Shown one piece after another: positions 10,618-20,779 of a DNA stretch of 57,884 nucleotides. The stretch comes from an uncultured Clostridia bacterium. GTDB taxonomy: Bacteria > Bacillota > Clostridia > TANB77 > CAG-508. Where the stretch lies: contig CANRSD010000006.1 in assembly GCA_947642355.1 (NCBI GenBank), positions 1-57,884 on the forward strand, read 5' to 3'. The notes under the pieces were generated by a model. That model saw only the letters and a list, made by a program, of their open reading frames with translations. It was not told the origin of the DNA and did no database searches. The stretch's first letter is position 1; the number at the start of each line of letters is the position of its first letter. A program made the position numbers and the translations under genes.

Positions 10618-11299
10618 ATGGATAAATTAACGGTTTTAGTAGTAGATGATGAGTTAAGAATGAGAAAATTAATTAAAGATTTTTTAATAAAAAAAGAATA
10701 TGATATTTTAGAAGCATCTGATGGAGAAGAAGCACTTGATATTTATAGAGAAAATAAAAATAAGATTAATCTTATTTTGCTTGATGTAATGATGCCCAAA
10801 TTAGATGGATGGTCTGTTTTAAGGCAGGTAAGACAAGAAGATGTACTTTTGCCAATAATAATGCTTACTGCAAGAGCGGAAGAGCAAGATGAGTTGTTTG
10901 GATTTGAACTTGGAGTAGATGAGTATATTACTAAACCGTTTAGTCCTAAAATATTAGTTGCTAGAGTTGAAGCTATTTTAAAAAGAACAAGAGCTAAAAA
11001 AGTAATATTGAATAGCTGTGATGGAATTATAATGAATAACGAAGCAAGAACAGTTACAGTTGATCGGAAAACTTGTGGAACTTAGTTTTAGAGAATATGA
11101 ACTTTTAAAATATTTGATGGATAATGTAAATATAGCGTTATCAAGAGACAAAATTTTAAATACTGTATGGAATTATGAATATTATGGAGATTCAAGAACA
11201 ATTGATAGCCATATAAAGAAGATAAGACATAAATTAGGAAAAAAAGGAAAACATATTCAGACAATAAGAGGTATAGGATATAAATTTGAGGTGAAATAA
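10618..11299 (+). CDS. OmpR/PhoB-family response regulator, one CGG +1 site
   Basis: About 226 aa. Receiver domain (1-120): acidic pocket VVDDE, phosphoacceptor Asp in LLDVMMPKLDGW, Thr in MLTARA, Lys in YITKPFSP. The winged-helix DNA-binding domain begins at the CGG: at 11065 (residue 150), +1 reading gives TVDGKLVELSFREYELL, then DSRTIDSHIKKIRHKLG and IRGIGYKFEV. Unshifted translation stops after TCGT and would yield a receiver without a DNA-binding domain. The stop overlaps or abuts the kinase start at 11300, so they are co-translated. Shift efficiency at this site would set the ratio of receiver-only to full regulator, if the shift is not complete. Confidence 0.93.
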
Positions 11300-12802
11300 A
11301 TGTTAAAATCGGTAAAAGTAAAACTTTTTTTGACGATATGTTTTGTTGTTTTAGTTATAATTTTGTTTTTTGTTGTTGTAAATAATGTAGTTTTAGAAAA
11401 ATATTATTATTATGATAAAAAAGATAAAGCATTAGAGGCATATGAGTATATAAATCTTAATTTAAATGCAGGAATGACAAATGATTTGAAGAATGATATT
11501 AATAAAATGTGTTTAAAAAATGGGTATGACATAATTATAAAAGATAATGAAAGATATTTGTATGGGGAAAATCAAAATTTTTTAGAGGATTTTGAAGAAT
11601 TTACTAATATAAATAGTAAAGTAGATTATAGTATTTTTAATAAATCAGATATTTTATATTCAGATGAAAAAATTAATATTAGAATTATGCAAGATAAGAA
11701 GCATGATATGAGTTTTATTATACTATATGCAACTTTAGATAGTGGTAGTGAAATTTATATACGTATTTCAGTGTCTACAATTTTAGATAGTATTAATGCA
11801 TCTAATAAGTTTTTGAATTGGGTTGCAGTAATTACAATTGTACTTGGAGGAATTGCAATTTTAATTGTTACATATAGATTTACTAAACCTATTGAAAAGT
11901 TAGATGAAATTGCATGTAATATTGCAAGATTAGATTTTTCTCATAAATATGAAATTCAAGGTAATGGAGATGAAATTGATAATCTTGGAATTAGTATTAA
12001 TGAGCTTTCAAGAGAATTAGAAGATACTATAAAACAAATGAAAAAAAGTAATATGGATTTAGAAAGAGACATAGAAAAGAAATCTAAAATAGATGAAATG
12101 AGAAAAAGGTTTATTTCAGATGTTTCTCATGAATTAAAAACTCCTATTTCACTTATTCAAGGGTATGCGGAAGGATTAATTGAAAACGTAAATAATGATG
12201 ATGAAAGTAGAAATTTTTATAGTGAAGTTATATTAGATGAAGCAAATAAAATGGATAAATTGGTAAAAAGATTATTAGAACTTATGAAATTGGAATATGA
12301 AGATAAAAGCTTTAATGATAAGAATTTTGATATTACAGAATTAATAAATGAAGTAATTAGAATATCAAAGGTTAAACTAGAAGAAGAAAATATAGAAGTT
12401 ATATTTAAAGAAAATGATCCAACATATGTATTTGCTGATGAATTTTACATTGAACAAGTTATAACTAATTATTTTACAAATGCTATAAAAAATGTTGAAA
12501 AAGTTAAGAAAAAGAAGCAAATTATTATAACTATAAGGCAATCAGAAGAACAAGGAAAAGTTAGAATTATCATTTTTAATACAGGAAAACATATTTCAGA
12601 AGAGAACTTAGAAAGAATTTGGAATAGATTTTATAAAATAGATGAATCTAGGGATCGTTCAAAAGGAGGTACTGGAATAGGTCTTTCATTAGTAAAAGCC
12701 ATTATGAATAGATATGGAAATAAATATGGTGTTCAAAATGTTGAAAATGGTGTAGAGTTTTACTTTGAACTTGGATATTCTAGAATGAGTGCACAGATGT
12801 AA
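11300..12802 (+). CDS. Sensor histidine kinase of the 10618-12802 pair
   Basis: 500 aa. N-terminal transmembrane helix (about 7-30), an extracellular sensor of about 130 residues, a second helix (about 170-192), a HAMP-like linker, then HisKA with the phospho-His in FISDVSHELKTPISLIQGYAEG. The ATPase domain shows the N-box (NYFTNAIKNV), a G1-like IIIFNTG and a G2-like GGTGIGLSLVKAI. It starts directly after the regulator's stop, and both are read from one message. Uninterrupted, no CGG. Signal sensed is unknown; an envelope cue is a reasonable guess from the extracytoplasmic domain. Confidence 0.93.
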   Translation: MLKSVKVKLFLTICFVVLVIILFFVVVNNVVLEKYYYYDKKDKALEAYEYINLNLNAGMTNDLKNDINKMCLKNGYDIIIKDNERYLYGENQNFLEDFEEFTNINSKVDYSIFNKSDILYSDEKINIRIMQDKKHDMSFIILYATLDSGSEIYIRISVSTILDSINASNKFLNWVAVITIVLGGIAILIVTYRFTKPIEKLDEIACNIARLDFSHKYEIQGNGDEIDNLGISINELSRELEDTIKQMKKSNMDLERDIEKKSKIDEMRKRFISDVSHELKTPISLIQGYAEGLIENVNNDDESRNFYSEVILDEANKMDKLVKRLLELMKLEYEDKSFNDKNFDITELINEVIRISKVKLEEENIEVIFKENDPTYVFADEFYIEQVITNYFTNAIKNVEKVKKKKQIIITIRQSEEQGKVRIIIFNTGKHISEENLERIWNRFYKIDESRDRSKGGTGIGLSLVKAIMNRYGNKYGVQNVENGVEFYFELGYSRMSAQM

Positions 12803-12813
12803 TTAAGATGGAC

Positions 12814-12842
12814 TTGAATAATTTATGTATAGATAGTATAAT
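12814..12842 (+). promoter_or_regulatory. Promoter before the ankyrin gene
   Basis: TTGAAT at 12814-12819, 17-base spacer, TATAAT at 12837-12842. Confidence 0.65.
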
Positions 12843-12918
12843 ATAAAAATAAAATAAAAATATGAATTTCCAATGGTACTAATTAGTACAAAGATACAAT
12901 TAAAAGGAGGCATAAAAG

Positions 12919-13458
12919 ATGGAAAGAGTAAAAAAGATTGTTGAAGAATTACGGAGTCTGCCAAGCAATCAACTAATTGAGATATTTATATCAGCTGTTT
13001 CAAATGGATGTGTAGAGTTAGTAAAACTATGTATAGAAGCAGAAGTTGATATAAACTCTAACTCTAGCAAAGGTGAAAATGCAATATTTGAAGCAGTAAT
13101 TAGTCAAAAAAAAAGAATTTTGGAGATATTAATAGATGCTGGTGCAGATGTTAATATTGGTAATGGTAAAGCATTATGTATAGCAACATCTTTAAATAAT
13201 ATAGAAATTGCTAGAATCTTAATTAATGCTGGTGTATATGTCAATGCACAAAAAGGAATACCAATATGTAGAGCAGTTGAAAATGGAAACTTTGAAATGG
13301 TTGTTCTACTGATTGAAGCTGGTGCAGAAATAGAGGTTTATAATGGATATCCTATAATTACAGCTATGGAAATGGGGTATAATGACATTATGAGAATTCT
13401 TTTTCGAAGAGGAGGAGTTATTGCCAATAAAGTGTATAGGCGAAAATGGAAAGAGTAA
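12919..13458 (+). CDS. Ankyrin-repeat protein (contains an in-frame CGG without a frame change)
   Basis: 179 aa; AAAGGAGG ribosome site. About four ankyrin repeats (SNGCVELVKLCIEAEVDIN, KKRILEILIDAGADVNIG, NNIEIARILINAGVYVN, NGNFEMVVLLIEAGAEIE), a protein-binding scaffold. It has CGG at 12952 in frame, reading EELRSLP. A +1 shift here would stop after about 18 codons, so in this gene CGG looks like Arg. Codon use (CTG, AGC, CGA) differs from its neighbours, suggesting recent acquisition. If the host really shifts at CGG, this gene would be misread. Partner unknown. Confidence 0.85.
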   Translation: MERVKKIVEELRSLPSNQLIEIFISAVSNGCVELVKLCIEAEVDINSNSSKGENAIFEAVISQKKRILEILIDAGADVNIGNGKALCIATSLNNIEIARILINAGVYVNAQKGIPICRAVENGNFEMVVLLIEAGAEIEVYNGYPIITAMEMGYNDIMRILFRRGGVIANKVYRRKWKE

Positions 13459-13524
13459 AAATATAAGAGGGTCTAACTTGGAAATAAGCTGGGCTCTTTT
13501 GCTTAAATAAAATAAAAAAAATGC

Positions 13525-13552
13525 TTGCAAAAAATTTTTTTTATGATAAAAT
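13525..13552 (+). promoter_or_regulatory. Probable promoter of ruvA-rarA
   Basis: TTGCAA at 13525-13530, 16-base spacer, TAAAAT at 13547-13552, ahead of the GAAGGAG site of ruvA. Confidence 0.5.
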
Positions 13553-13588
13553 GTAACAAAAAAATGTTTGGTATGAAGGAGATAATTA

Positions 13589-14185
13589 ATGTTTGCATAT
13601 ATAAAAGGAAGTTTAGAAGAAAAATCAAATGGATATGTAGTTATAGAAGCTGGGGGAATAGGTTATAAAATTTTTATGTCTAATAAAGCAATTGGTATTT
13701 TAGGAGAAACAGATACTGTAGTTAAAGTACATACATATTATTATGTTAGAGAAGACAATATTAGTTTATACGGTTTTGTTAATAAAGAAGAATTAACTAT
13801 GTTTGAGTTGTTATTATCAGTAAGTGGAATTGGAGCAAAGTCTGCAATAACAATGCTTTCTAATATTGAACCGTCAAGTTTTGCGTTAGCAGTAATTACT
13901 AATGATATAAAAAAATTAACTAAGATACCAGGTATAGGTTCTAAAACAGCTCAAAGGATAGTATTAGAACTTAAAGATAAATTAAAAGCAGAAAATAACA
14001 TAACTAAATTAGAAGAAACAGAAATTGAAATTAAAGATGATAATATGTCAAATGAAGCAATAGCAGCACTTCAAATATTAGGATATAATAGAAAAGAAAT
14101 AGATGAAGTTATTAATAAAATTGATATTTCAAGTATGAGTACTGAAGAAATAATTCGTGCATCACTTAAATTTTTAGGAAAATAG
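13589..14185 (+). CDS. ruvA: Holliday junction DNA helicase subunit RuvA
   Basis: 198 aa, a normal RuvA length. Binds four-way junctions as a tetramer and loads the RuvB motor. Visible: start MFAYIKGSLEEK, OB-fold domain with VHTYYYVREDNISLYGF, helix-hairpin-helix segments LLLSVSGIGAKSAI and LTKIPGIGSKTAQRIVLELKDKL, and a C-terminal RuvB-binding domain (NEAIAALQILGYNRKEI). GAAGGAG precedes the ATG. The rarA gene follows within 15 bases, a recombination/repair pair. ruvB is not next door in this window. Confidence 0.95.
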   Translation: MFAYIKGSLEEKSNGYVVIEAGGIGYKIFMSNKAIGILGETDTVVKVHTYYYVREDNISLYGFVNKEELTMFELLLSVSGIGAKSAITMLSNIEPSSFALAVITNDIKKLTKIPGIGSKTAQRIVLELKDKLKAENNITKLEETEIEIKDDNMSNEAIAALQILGYNRKEIDEVINKIDISSMSTEEIIRASLKFLGK

Positions 14186-14199
14186 AATTGAGGAAAAAT

Positions 14200-15427
14200 A
14201 TGAATAATGAACCATTGGCATATAGAATGAGACCAAAAACTTTAGAAGAATATGTTGGACAAGAACATATAATTGGTAAAGATAAATTATTATATAGAAC
14301 TATAAAAGCAGATAGATTATCAAGTTTGATATTATGGGGACCGCCTGGTTGTGGAAAAACTTCACTTGCAAAAGTAATTAGTGAAACTACAAAATATAAG
14401 TTTACAAAATTGAATGCAGTTACATCTGGAGTAGGAGATATAAAAAAGGCAATAGAAGAAGCTGATAATCCTCTTTTAAATCCATCTGGAAAGTGTATAT
14501 TATTTATTGATGAAATACATAGATTCAATAAGTTGCAGCAAGATGCATTATTACCATTTGTTGAAAATGGTACTGTAATATTAATTGGAGCAACTACAGA
14601 AAATCCATATTTTGAAGTTAACAAAGCTTTAATTTCAAGATCTATGGTTGTAAAATTAGAGCCTTTAAAGCAAGAAGATATAGTAAAGGTTATTAAAAAT
14701 GCATTATTAAGTAAAGAAGGTTTAGGGAATTATAATATAAAAATATCTGATGAAACAATAAATACTATAGCAGAGGTTTCTAATGGAGATGTACGTACAG
14801 CTTTAAATGGATTAGAAGTAGCTGTTCTTACTACTAAAATGAATAAAGATGGAATAATAGAACTTACAGATAAAATTATGAGTGAATCTTTAAATAAAAG
14901 AAAAGCTATGTTTGATAAATCTGGAGATAGTCATTATGATAATATAAGTGCATTTATAAAATCAATGAGAGGAAGTGACCCAGATGCAGCAGTTTTCTAT
15001 TTAGCACGTGCAATAAATGGAGGAGAGGACCCAGTATTTTTAGCTAGAAGAATTGTAATATGTGCTTCTGAAGATGTTGGAATGGCAAATCCTAATGCTT
15101 TGGTTGTTGCAACTTCTGCAATGCAAGCTGTTACTATGATAGGAATGCCAGAATCAAGAATTATTTTGTCAGAAGCAGCAGTTTATGTAGCTAAATCTCC
15201 AAAATCTAATGCTTCGTATTTGGCTATAAATAAAGCATTAGAAGATGTAGAAAATAAAGATACAGGAACAATTCCAATGCATATAAGAAATTCACCTATT
15301 AAACGGAATGGAAGAGTTTGGATATGGAGAAGGATATAAATATCCACATGATTATCCAGGTCACTATGTAGAACAACAATACTTACCAAATAAAATGCTT
15401 GGTACAAAATATTATGAAGAAGACTGA
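14200..15427 (+). CDS. rarA: Replication-associated recombination protein RarA (MgsA), one CGG +1 site
   Basis: AAA+ ATPase acting at stalled forks; about 408 aa. The start is put at ATG 14200, with GAGG ahead of it, rather than the TTG at 14188. Motifs: LAYRMRPKTLEEYVGQEH, Walker A GPPGCGKTSL, Walker B CILFIDEIHRF, sensor 1 IGATTENP, SDGSDP-like MRGSDPDAAVFYLARAINGG. CGG at 15304 (residue 369), read +1, gives SPIKGMEEFGYGEGYKYPHD, the conserved RarA C-terminus (GY.YPHD), ending at TGA 15425-15427. Unshifted reading ends at RVWIWRRI and lacks that tail. Confidence 0.93.
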
Positions 15428-15470
15428 AAAGTAGTAGAATAATTAAATAAAAAAAGCTCAAAATAATATT

Positions 15471-15822
15471 ATGAAAGAGAATTTTAAAATTTTAATTATT
15501 CGGTTTTTTAGCAGGTATTATTAGTGGATTTTTTGGTGCAGGAGGAGGTCTCATTTTAGTACCATTTTTATCTAAAGTTTTAAAAATGGATGCTAAAACG
15601 TCAAGAGCAACAGCAATAACAGCAATATTATTTTTAGTTATAGTAAGTAGTTTTTTTTATTTTAAGAAAGTAAATATTAATTTGAAACTAGCAATAAATT
15701 GTGCTATTGGGGGATTGATTGGAAGCTATATAGGATCAAAATTATTAGTAAAATGTAGTTCAAAAATATTAGATATAATTTTTATAATATTTTTACTTTA
15801 TAGTGGAATTAAGATGTTGTAA
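15471..15822 (+). CDS. Half-size TauE/SafE-type permease, one CGG +1 site
   Basis: About 116 aa with three or four hydrophobic helices. CGG at 15501 (residue 11), read +1, gives LIIGFLAGIISGFFGAGGGL, the N-terminal signature of the TauE/SafE family (anion/sulfonate export). Unshifted reading stops after seven codons. No ribosome site is obvious before the ATG at 15471, so the start is uncertain. Full-length family members are about 250 aa. A second half-size gene lies at 18228, and the two might form one transporter. Substrate unknown. Confidence 0.75.
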
Positions 15823-15901
15823 AATTAATCTTAAAATTACTTGAAAAAATTTTCTATTTAATATATTATAATATTGTATAATAATATAATGAGGTGAATT
15901 A

Positions 15902-18146
15902 ATGAGTAGAAAACAATATAGCAATAAGTATGGAATAATTGAAAAGTATAAGTCTAATGTAGTTTGGTTTTTTATATTATTTGTAGTTATTTTTATAATG
16001 TCATTTTTTTATATTGGGTATGTTAAAGAATTAGTATATCACAATGTATATACTAATATAACAGAAATTAGTGAGCAAACAGCTACTCAATTAAATTTAT
16101 CCATAAATGATCAAAAATATTTTGTTAAAATAATGGTAGATTCAATTAAAAGAAATCATTTTGAAACTATTGATGAAATTTTTGAAAGGTATAGTGGAGA
16201 TTTAAAAAACTTTCATTTTACAAGATTAGTAGTATTGGATAAAAATGGAAATGGTGTAACTAATGATGGATTTGAGGTAAAAAATTATCCTAATATAGAA
16301 GAATTTTTTAATCAAGATGAAGATACAGTCTATTTATCAGAAAATAGACCAAGTACAGTTTCTGATAATCAAGTAAATATTTATTCTAGAATTTTTAATT
16401 TTTATGGAGAAGAAAAGGTCTTACTTGCTACTGTTAATACTGAAAATTACAAAGATGTTTTATTAAGAAGATTATTTGGAAAAGGTGGTACATATTTAAT
16501 AAATAATGAAGGTTCTATACTTATAGATTCTTTTGATGTTGTAAAAGAAAATAATATTGATTTATTTGAGCATATGAGAAATAAATATAATGAAACTGAA
16601 TATAATATACAAGCTATTAATAATATGGAAAATAATATAAATCAAAATAAAACTGGTACTTTTCATATAACATATGATAATTCTACATATTTTATTCATT
16701 ATGAAAAATTAGGAATAAATGATTGGTATATAATAACAATATTGTCAGAAGATACAATTGCTAAAGAATTAATTAGGATAGTAACACTATCGGTTATTCT
16801 TTGTTTAGCTGTTAATTTAATTATAATGTTTATATCATTGTATATTAATATTTTAAATCAAAATAAAAACCGTAAACTGTTTAAAGTAGCTTTTATTGAT
16901 CCTATAACATCACTTTGGAAATGAAAAATATTTTAAAGAAAAAGCTAGTGCTTATATACGAGAAGATATACCATGTAAATATGTAATTTCACTTGATATT
17001 AATAAGTTTAAAGCATTAAATAATATTTATGGTTATGAATTTTGTAATAATATATTAGATGAGTTTGGTGAGAAGTTAGTAGAGATTTTACCGAAGAATA
17101 GTATTATTTGTAGGATTTCAGCAGATGTTTTTGGAGTTATATTTAGTTATGAATATGATATTGATATTTTATTAAACAATATGCTTAAACATCTTTCTAC
17201 AATAGAAGTAAATAATTTAAATATACATATTAATTTATCAATAGGAGTTTATAAATTAAATGAAAAAGATAAAGATATAAATAAAATATTAGATAAAGCA
17301 TATATGGCACGTTCAAAGATAAAGGGATTATATGATAATAATTATTATATATTTGATGAGACACTTGAAAATAAGTTAATGGAAGATCAAAAAATTGAAT
17401 CTTGCATGGAAGATGCTTTAAAAAATAATGAATTTAAAGTAGTATATCAACCAAAAACATTTACAAAGAGTGAGAAAGTTATTGGAGCAGAAGCTTTAGT
17501 TAGATGGTATAAAGATGATGAGATTATTGCACCATATAAATTTATTCCATTATTTGAGAAGAATAAATTTATAATAAAGTTAGATTTATATATTTTTGAA
17601 CAAGTTTGTAAGGATATATCTAACTGGAAAGAGAAATATAATTTTATACCAATTATTTCAATAAATCTTTCAAAAGCACATTTTGAAGATGAGAATTTTA
17701 TAGATGAATATGTAAAAATTACTGATAAATATAATATTAATAGAAGTCAAATTGATTTGGAAATTACAGAAAGTGTAACTGCTGATGAAAATATAGATAT
17801 TATAAAAGTATTAAATAAAATTAAAGAAGAAGGATTTATTATTTCAATAGATGATTTTGGTACAGGATATTCTTCACTTAGTATGTTACAAAACATGCCA
17901 ATTGATATAATAAAAATAGATAAAGTATTTGTAGATAAAGCTAATTTGATGAGTGATAAAAATATTATTAATTACATAATGATTCTTGCTAAGCGAATTG
18001 GAGTAGAAACAATAGTAGAGGGAGTAGAAACAAAGGAACAAGCTGATTTTGTTAAAAAATTGGGATGTGATATAATTCAAGGCTATTATTATTCTAAACC
18101 AATTTCAAGAGAGGATTTTGAAGAATATTTTAATAAAAATAAATAA
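15902..18146 (+). CDS. Cyclic-di-GMP phosphodiesterase with degenerate GGDEF; split by TGG at a shift-like site
   Basis: Reads as one 747-aa protein only with a +1 shift at 16916. Two transmembrane helices (about 20-40 and 295-320) bracket a dCache-like extracellular sensor. The GGDEF domain starts DPITSLGNEKYF after the shift; its signature is degraded to SADVF, so cyclase activity is unlikely. The EAL domain looks intact: GAEALVRW, NLSKAHF, DLEITES, IDDFGTGYSSL, KIDKVF, EGVETKEQ and QGYYYSKPI. At the break the in-frame codon is TGG, not CGG: CTT TGG AAA TGA versus CTT GGA AAT GAA. This is the only break in the window not at CGG. It could be a CGG site mutated to TGG, giving a truncated protein, or a rarer shift site. 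GAGGTG precedes the ATG. Confidence 0.8.
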
Positions 18147-18152
18147 TAAATT

Positions 18153-18185
18153 AAAAAACATTCTTATAAAATGAGAATGTTTTTT
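18153..18185 (+). terminator. Intrinsic terminator after the EAL gene
   Basis: 12-bp stem AAAAAACATTCT / AGAATGTTTTTT, loop of nine bases, T-run in the right arm. It overlaps an ATG at 18171 that is therefore an unlikely start for the next gene. Confidence 0.85.
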
Positions 18186-18227
18186 AACTTTAAGTATATA
18201 AATTTGTTTTTTAGAAAAAATAAATTT

Positions 18228-18623
18228 ATGATAAATATAATTTTTGGAATTATTGCAGGTATTGGCACAGCAATTGGAATTGGAGGAGGAACAATATTAA
18301 TACTATTACTTAATTTTTTTACAAAAATGGAACAATATTCTGTTCAAGGTATAAATTTAATATTTTTTATACCAACATCATTGCTTGCAATATATATGGA
18401 TTTAAAAAATAAATTGATTCATTTTAAAATTGTAAAGAAATTAATAATTACTGGTGCAATTGGAGCTATATGTGGAGCAGTTTTAGCCAGTAAAGTAGAA
18501 AATAGTAATTTACGTAAATATTTTGGAATTTTTTTAATTATAATAGCACTTAATGGAACAGTTACCTTCATTTTACAGTATATAAAATCCAAAAAAGACA
18601 AAAATATTAACTATAAAAAATAA
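18228..18623 (+). CDS. Half-size TauE/SafE-type permease
   Basis: 131 aa from ATG 18228, chosen because the in-frame ATG at 18171 lies inside the terminator. Start MINIIFGIIAGIGTAIGIGG, GGTILILLLNFF, then VQGINLIFFIPTS and a final helix, matching the TauE/SafE layout of one half. No clear ribosome site is seen. With the half-size gene at 15471 it brackets the phosphodiesterase gene. Two such halves may assemble, or this may be a compact homodimeric type. Uninterrupted. Confidence 0.75.
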   Translation: MINIIFGIIAGIGTAIGIGGGTILILLLNFFTKMEQYSVQGINLIFFIPTSLLAIYMDLKNKLIHFKIVKKLIITGAIGAICGAVLASKVENSNLRKYFGIFLIIIALNGTVTFILQYIKSKKDKNINYKK

Positions 18624-18639
18624 AAAATGGAGGTAAGTT

Positions 18640-18780
18640 ATGAGATTTGTAAAAGGTGTTGTATTAGGCACAATAATAACAGCAAGTGCAATGATGTTAT
18701 ATTCTGAATCTGTTGATGATGGAAAGAAAAAAATGATAAAAAAAGGTAAACAATTTGCTAGAAAAATAGGAATATCATAG
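18640..18780 (+). CDS. Small membrane-associated protein (46 aa)
   Basis: ATG at 18640 follows an excellent GGAGG. The peptide is MRFVKGVVLGTIITASAMML, then a polar tail rich in Lys (KKKMIKKGKQFARKIGIS). One helix plus a basic amphipathic tail resembles small YtxH/DUF-type proteins seen beside cell-envelope genes in Clostridia. Exact family not recognised. Confidence 0.7.
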   Translation: MRFVKGVVLGTIITASAMMLYSESVDDGKKKMIKKGKQFARKIGIS

Positions 18781-18797
18781 AAAATGGAATAAAAAGT

Positions 18798-18830
18798 GAA
18801 GATATTCGTTTTTTATTTACGAGTATCTTC
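18798..18830. terminator. Bidirectional terminator
   Basis: 12-bp stem GAAGATATTCGT / ACGAGTATCTTC (one G-T pair) between convergent genes. A/T-rich tracts lie on both sides. Confidence 0.8.
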
Positions 18831-18841
18831 ATTAAATTTTT

Positions 18842-19444
18842 TTATTTATTTAATGGCCAAAATCTACATATAACTTTGCCTTCAATTTTTTTAAATGGGA
18901 TACATCCAAAGTTTCTACAATCAATACTATCAGGTCTATTATCACCCATACAAAAAAGATATCCTTCTGGAACAATAAAATCATTAAATATAAATGATTC
19001 AGTAGTAATATTTTCTGCTAAGTAATTTTCTTGTAATTTATTTCCATTAATATAAACATTTCCATTTTTAATTTCAACATGTTCACCTGGTTCAGCAATT
19101 ACTCTTTTTATATAACTAGTTTTAGTAATTTCTAATATATTATAAAAAAATTTTTTTATAAGTCCTTTTTTAGAATTGTTATATATTGCTTTAGGATTGC
19201 TTTGATTCACATTAGAAAAAGAATAAGTAGAAGATGGGGCTTCAAAAGTAACAATATCACCTCTTTTAGGTATTTTTTTTGTTATTCTAAAAATTCTAGA
19301 AATAAAAATTTTATCATTATCTTTTAAAGTAGGAGACATTGAAATTTTTTTTACTGTAGTAGGAGTACCTATAAAATATCTGAATATTAAAGTTGATATT
19401 GAAGCAATAAATATAATGATTATCCATTCTAAAATGTTTTTCAT
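18842..19444 (-). CDS. lepB: Signal peptidase I
   Basis: About 200 aa. The start at the second Met (19444) is preferred because AAAGGA sits 7-12 bases before it; a longer start exists at 19459. N-terminal membrane anchor (MKNILEWIIIIFIAS). Box B SMSPTLKDND contains the catalytic Ser. Box D YIKRVIAEPGEHVEI holds the Lys of the Ser-Lys dyad. Box E is MGDNRPDSIDCRNFG. It removes signal peptides at the outer face of the membrane. Nearby exported proteins (20780 and 22122) are possible clients. Confidence 0.95.
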   Translation of the reverse strand: MKNILEWIIIIFIASISTLIFRYFIGTPTTVKKISMSPTLKDNDKIFISRIFRITKKIPKRGDIVTFEAPSSTYSFSNVNQSNPKAIYNNSKKGLIKKFFYNILEITKTSYIKRVIAEPGEHVEIKNGNVYINGNKLQENYLAENITTESFIFNDFIVPEGYLFCMGDNRPDSIDCRNFGCIPFKKIEGKVICRFWPLNK

Positions 19445-19490
19445 ACTAAATCCTTTCAAAATAAAAATATTTTTTATTATAACATAAAAT

Positions 19491-19518
19491 TTGACATTTT
19501 GTATAAAATTGTTAAAAT
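19491..19518 (+). promoter_or_regulatory. Promoter of the phosphodiester glycosidase gene
   Basis: TTGACA at 19491-19496, 16-base spacer, TAAAAT at 19513-19518, in the divergent gap with lepB. Confidence 0.65.
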
Positions 19519-19546
19519 ATTTATATATTAAAATTAGGAGAAGATA

Positions 19547-20628
19547 GTGAAAGTAAAAAGATTTTTAAGTTTAATTTTTATATTTATTATAGTTGGATTA
19601 ATATGTATATTATTTCTATTATATGGACCATTTAGTATTTTTAGAGATTGGATTATTACAACAGCAATGTCTACAATGAATCATCAATACTTAGCAACAT
19701 GGCTTTATAGTGATGAAACTATAAATGATTGTTTAAATAGAAATAAAATTATAGAAATAAAAGGAGAAACTGATACAAGTTTAATAAATTTTATAAATTA
19801 TTCAAATGTACAAGTTACATATAAAAATGAATATGAACGTCAGATTTTGGAAAAAAAAGTTGAAAATAATGATTATAAAATAATTAAAATAGAGGGAAAA
19901 AAATATACAGGATATATAGTTGCAATATATGACCCTTCTAGGATTACTGTTGCAGCTTCAAAGTATCTTGGAGAGAGTGGACAGTATTTAACAACTATTT
20001 CAGAGCAAAATAGTTCATTTATAGGAATTAATGCAGGTGGTTTTAAAGATGCAGTTGGAGACGGAAATGGTGGTATAGCAAATGGTATTACAATAAGTAA
20101 AAGTAAATTTCTTACAACATATCCAATAGATGGTACAGAATATGTTAAGTATAGTATGATTGGGCTTAATAAGGAAAATAAATTATTAATTGAAAAATAT
20201 TCAGAAGAACAATGTAAAAGAGCAGGTATTAGAGATGCAGTTACTTTTGGACCAGTTTTAATAAAAAATGGGGAATTATCAGAAATAAAAGGAAATGGAG
20301 GAGGTGGATATGCTCCAAGAAGTGCTATAGGACAAAGAAAAGATGGAATAGTTTTATTTTTAGTATTAGATGGAGATAGAACTCAGTTTAGAGGTGCAAC
20401 GTATCAGGATGTTCAAGAGGTAATGAATAGATATGGAGCTATAAATGCATCTTGTTTAGATGGAGGAACTTCAACTTGTTTAACAGTACGGAAATAAGAT
20501 TGTAAATGATCCAACAACTCGGAAGTGGATTACATAGGACAAGACCAATAGCAACGGCATTTATTTTGAATAAAGATGATTCTAATGATGGAGATTATAG
20601 TGTGGTAGAGGAAAAAGTAAATAATTAA
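19547..20628 (+). CDS. Phosphodiester glycosidase (NAGPA/DUF2233-like), two CGG +1 sites
   Basis: About 359 aa, GTG start with TTAGGAG ahead. N-terminal membrane helix (7-30), then an extracellular domain with IGINAGGF, GPVLIKNGE, PRSAIGQRKDG and SCLDGGTSTC, the core motifs of N-acetylglucosamine-1-phosphodiester alpha-N-acetylglucosaminidase-type folds. CGG at 20489 (residue 315), read +1, gives TCLTVGNKIVNDPTT. The CGG at 20520 (residue 325), read +1, then gives PTTGSGLHRTRPIATAFIL, the conserved C-terminal strand. Two shifts 31 bases apart are needed for a full domain. Unshifted reading ends just after the first. Likely acts on cell-wall or exopolysaccharide sugar phosphodiesters. Confidence 0.9.
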
Positions 20629-20779
20629 AAGCATGTCATATGAACACATTGTGGGACAGATCCTAAATATTTTTTATTATTAAAATTTTTGGTTGAATTT
20701 CCTAAAAAAGGTATGGACAAGTAAAAAGATTAAGGATAAAATATATATGTATATTTATAAATAGGGAGTCTTTAAATTT

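Noticed and set aside
12919..13458. CGG shift in the ankyrin gene
   Set aside because: A +1 shift at 12952 gives a stop after about eight codons and destroys clear ankyrin repeats.
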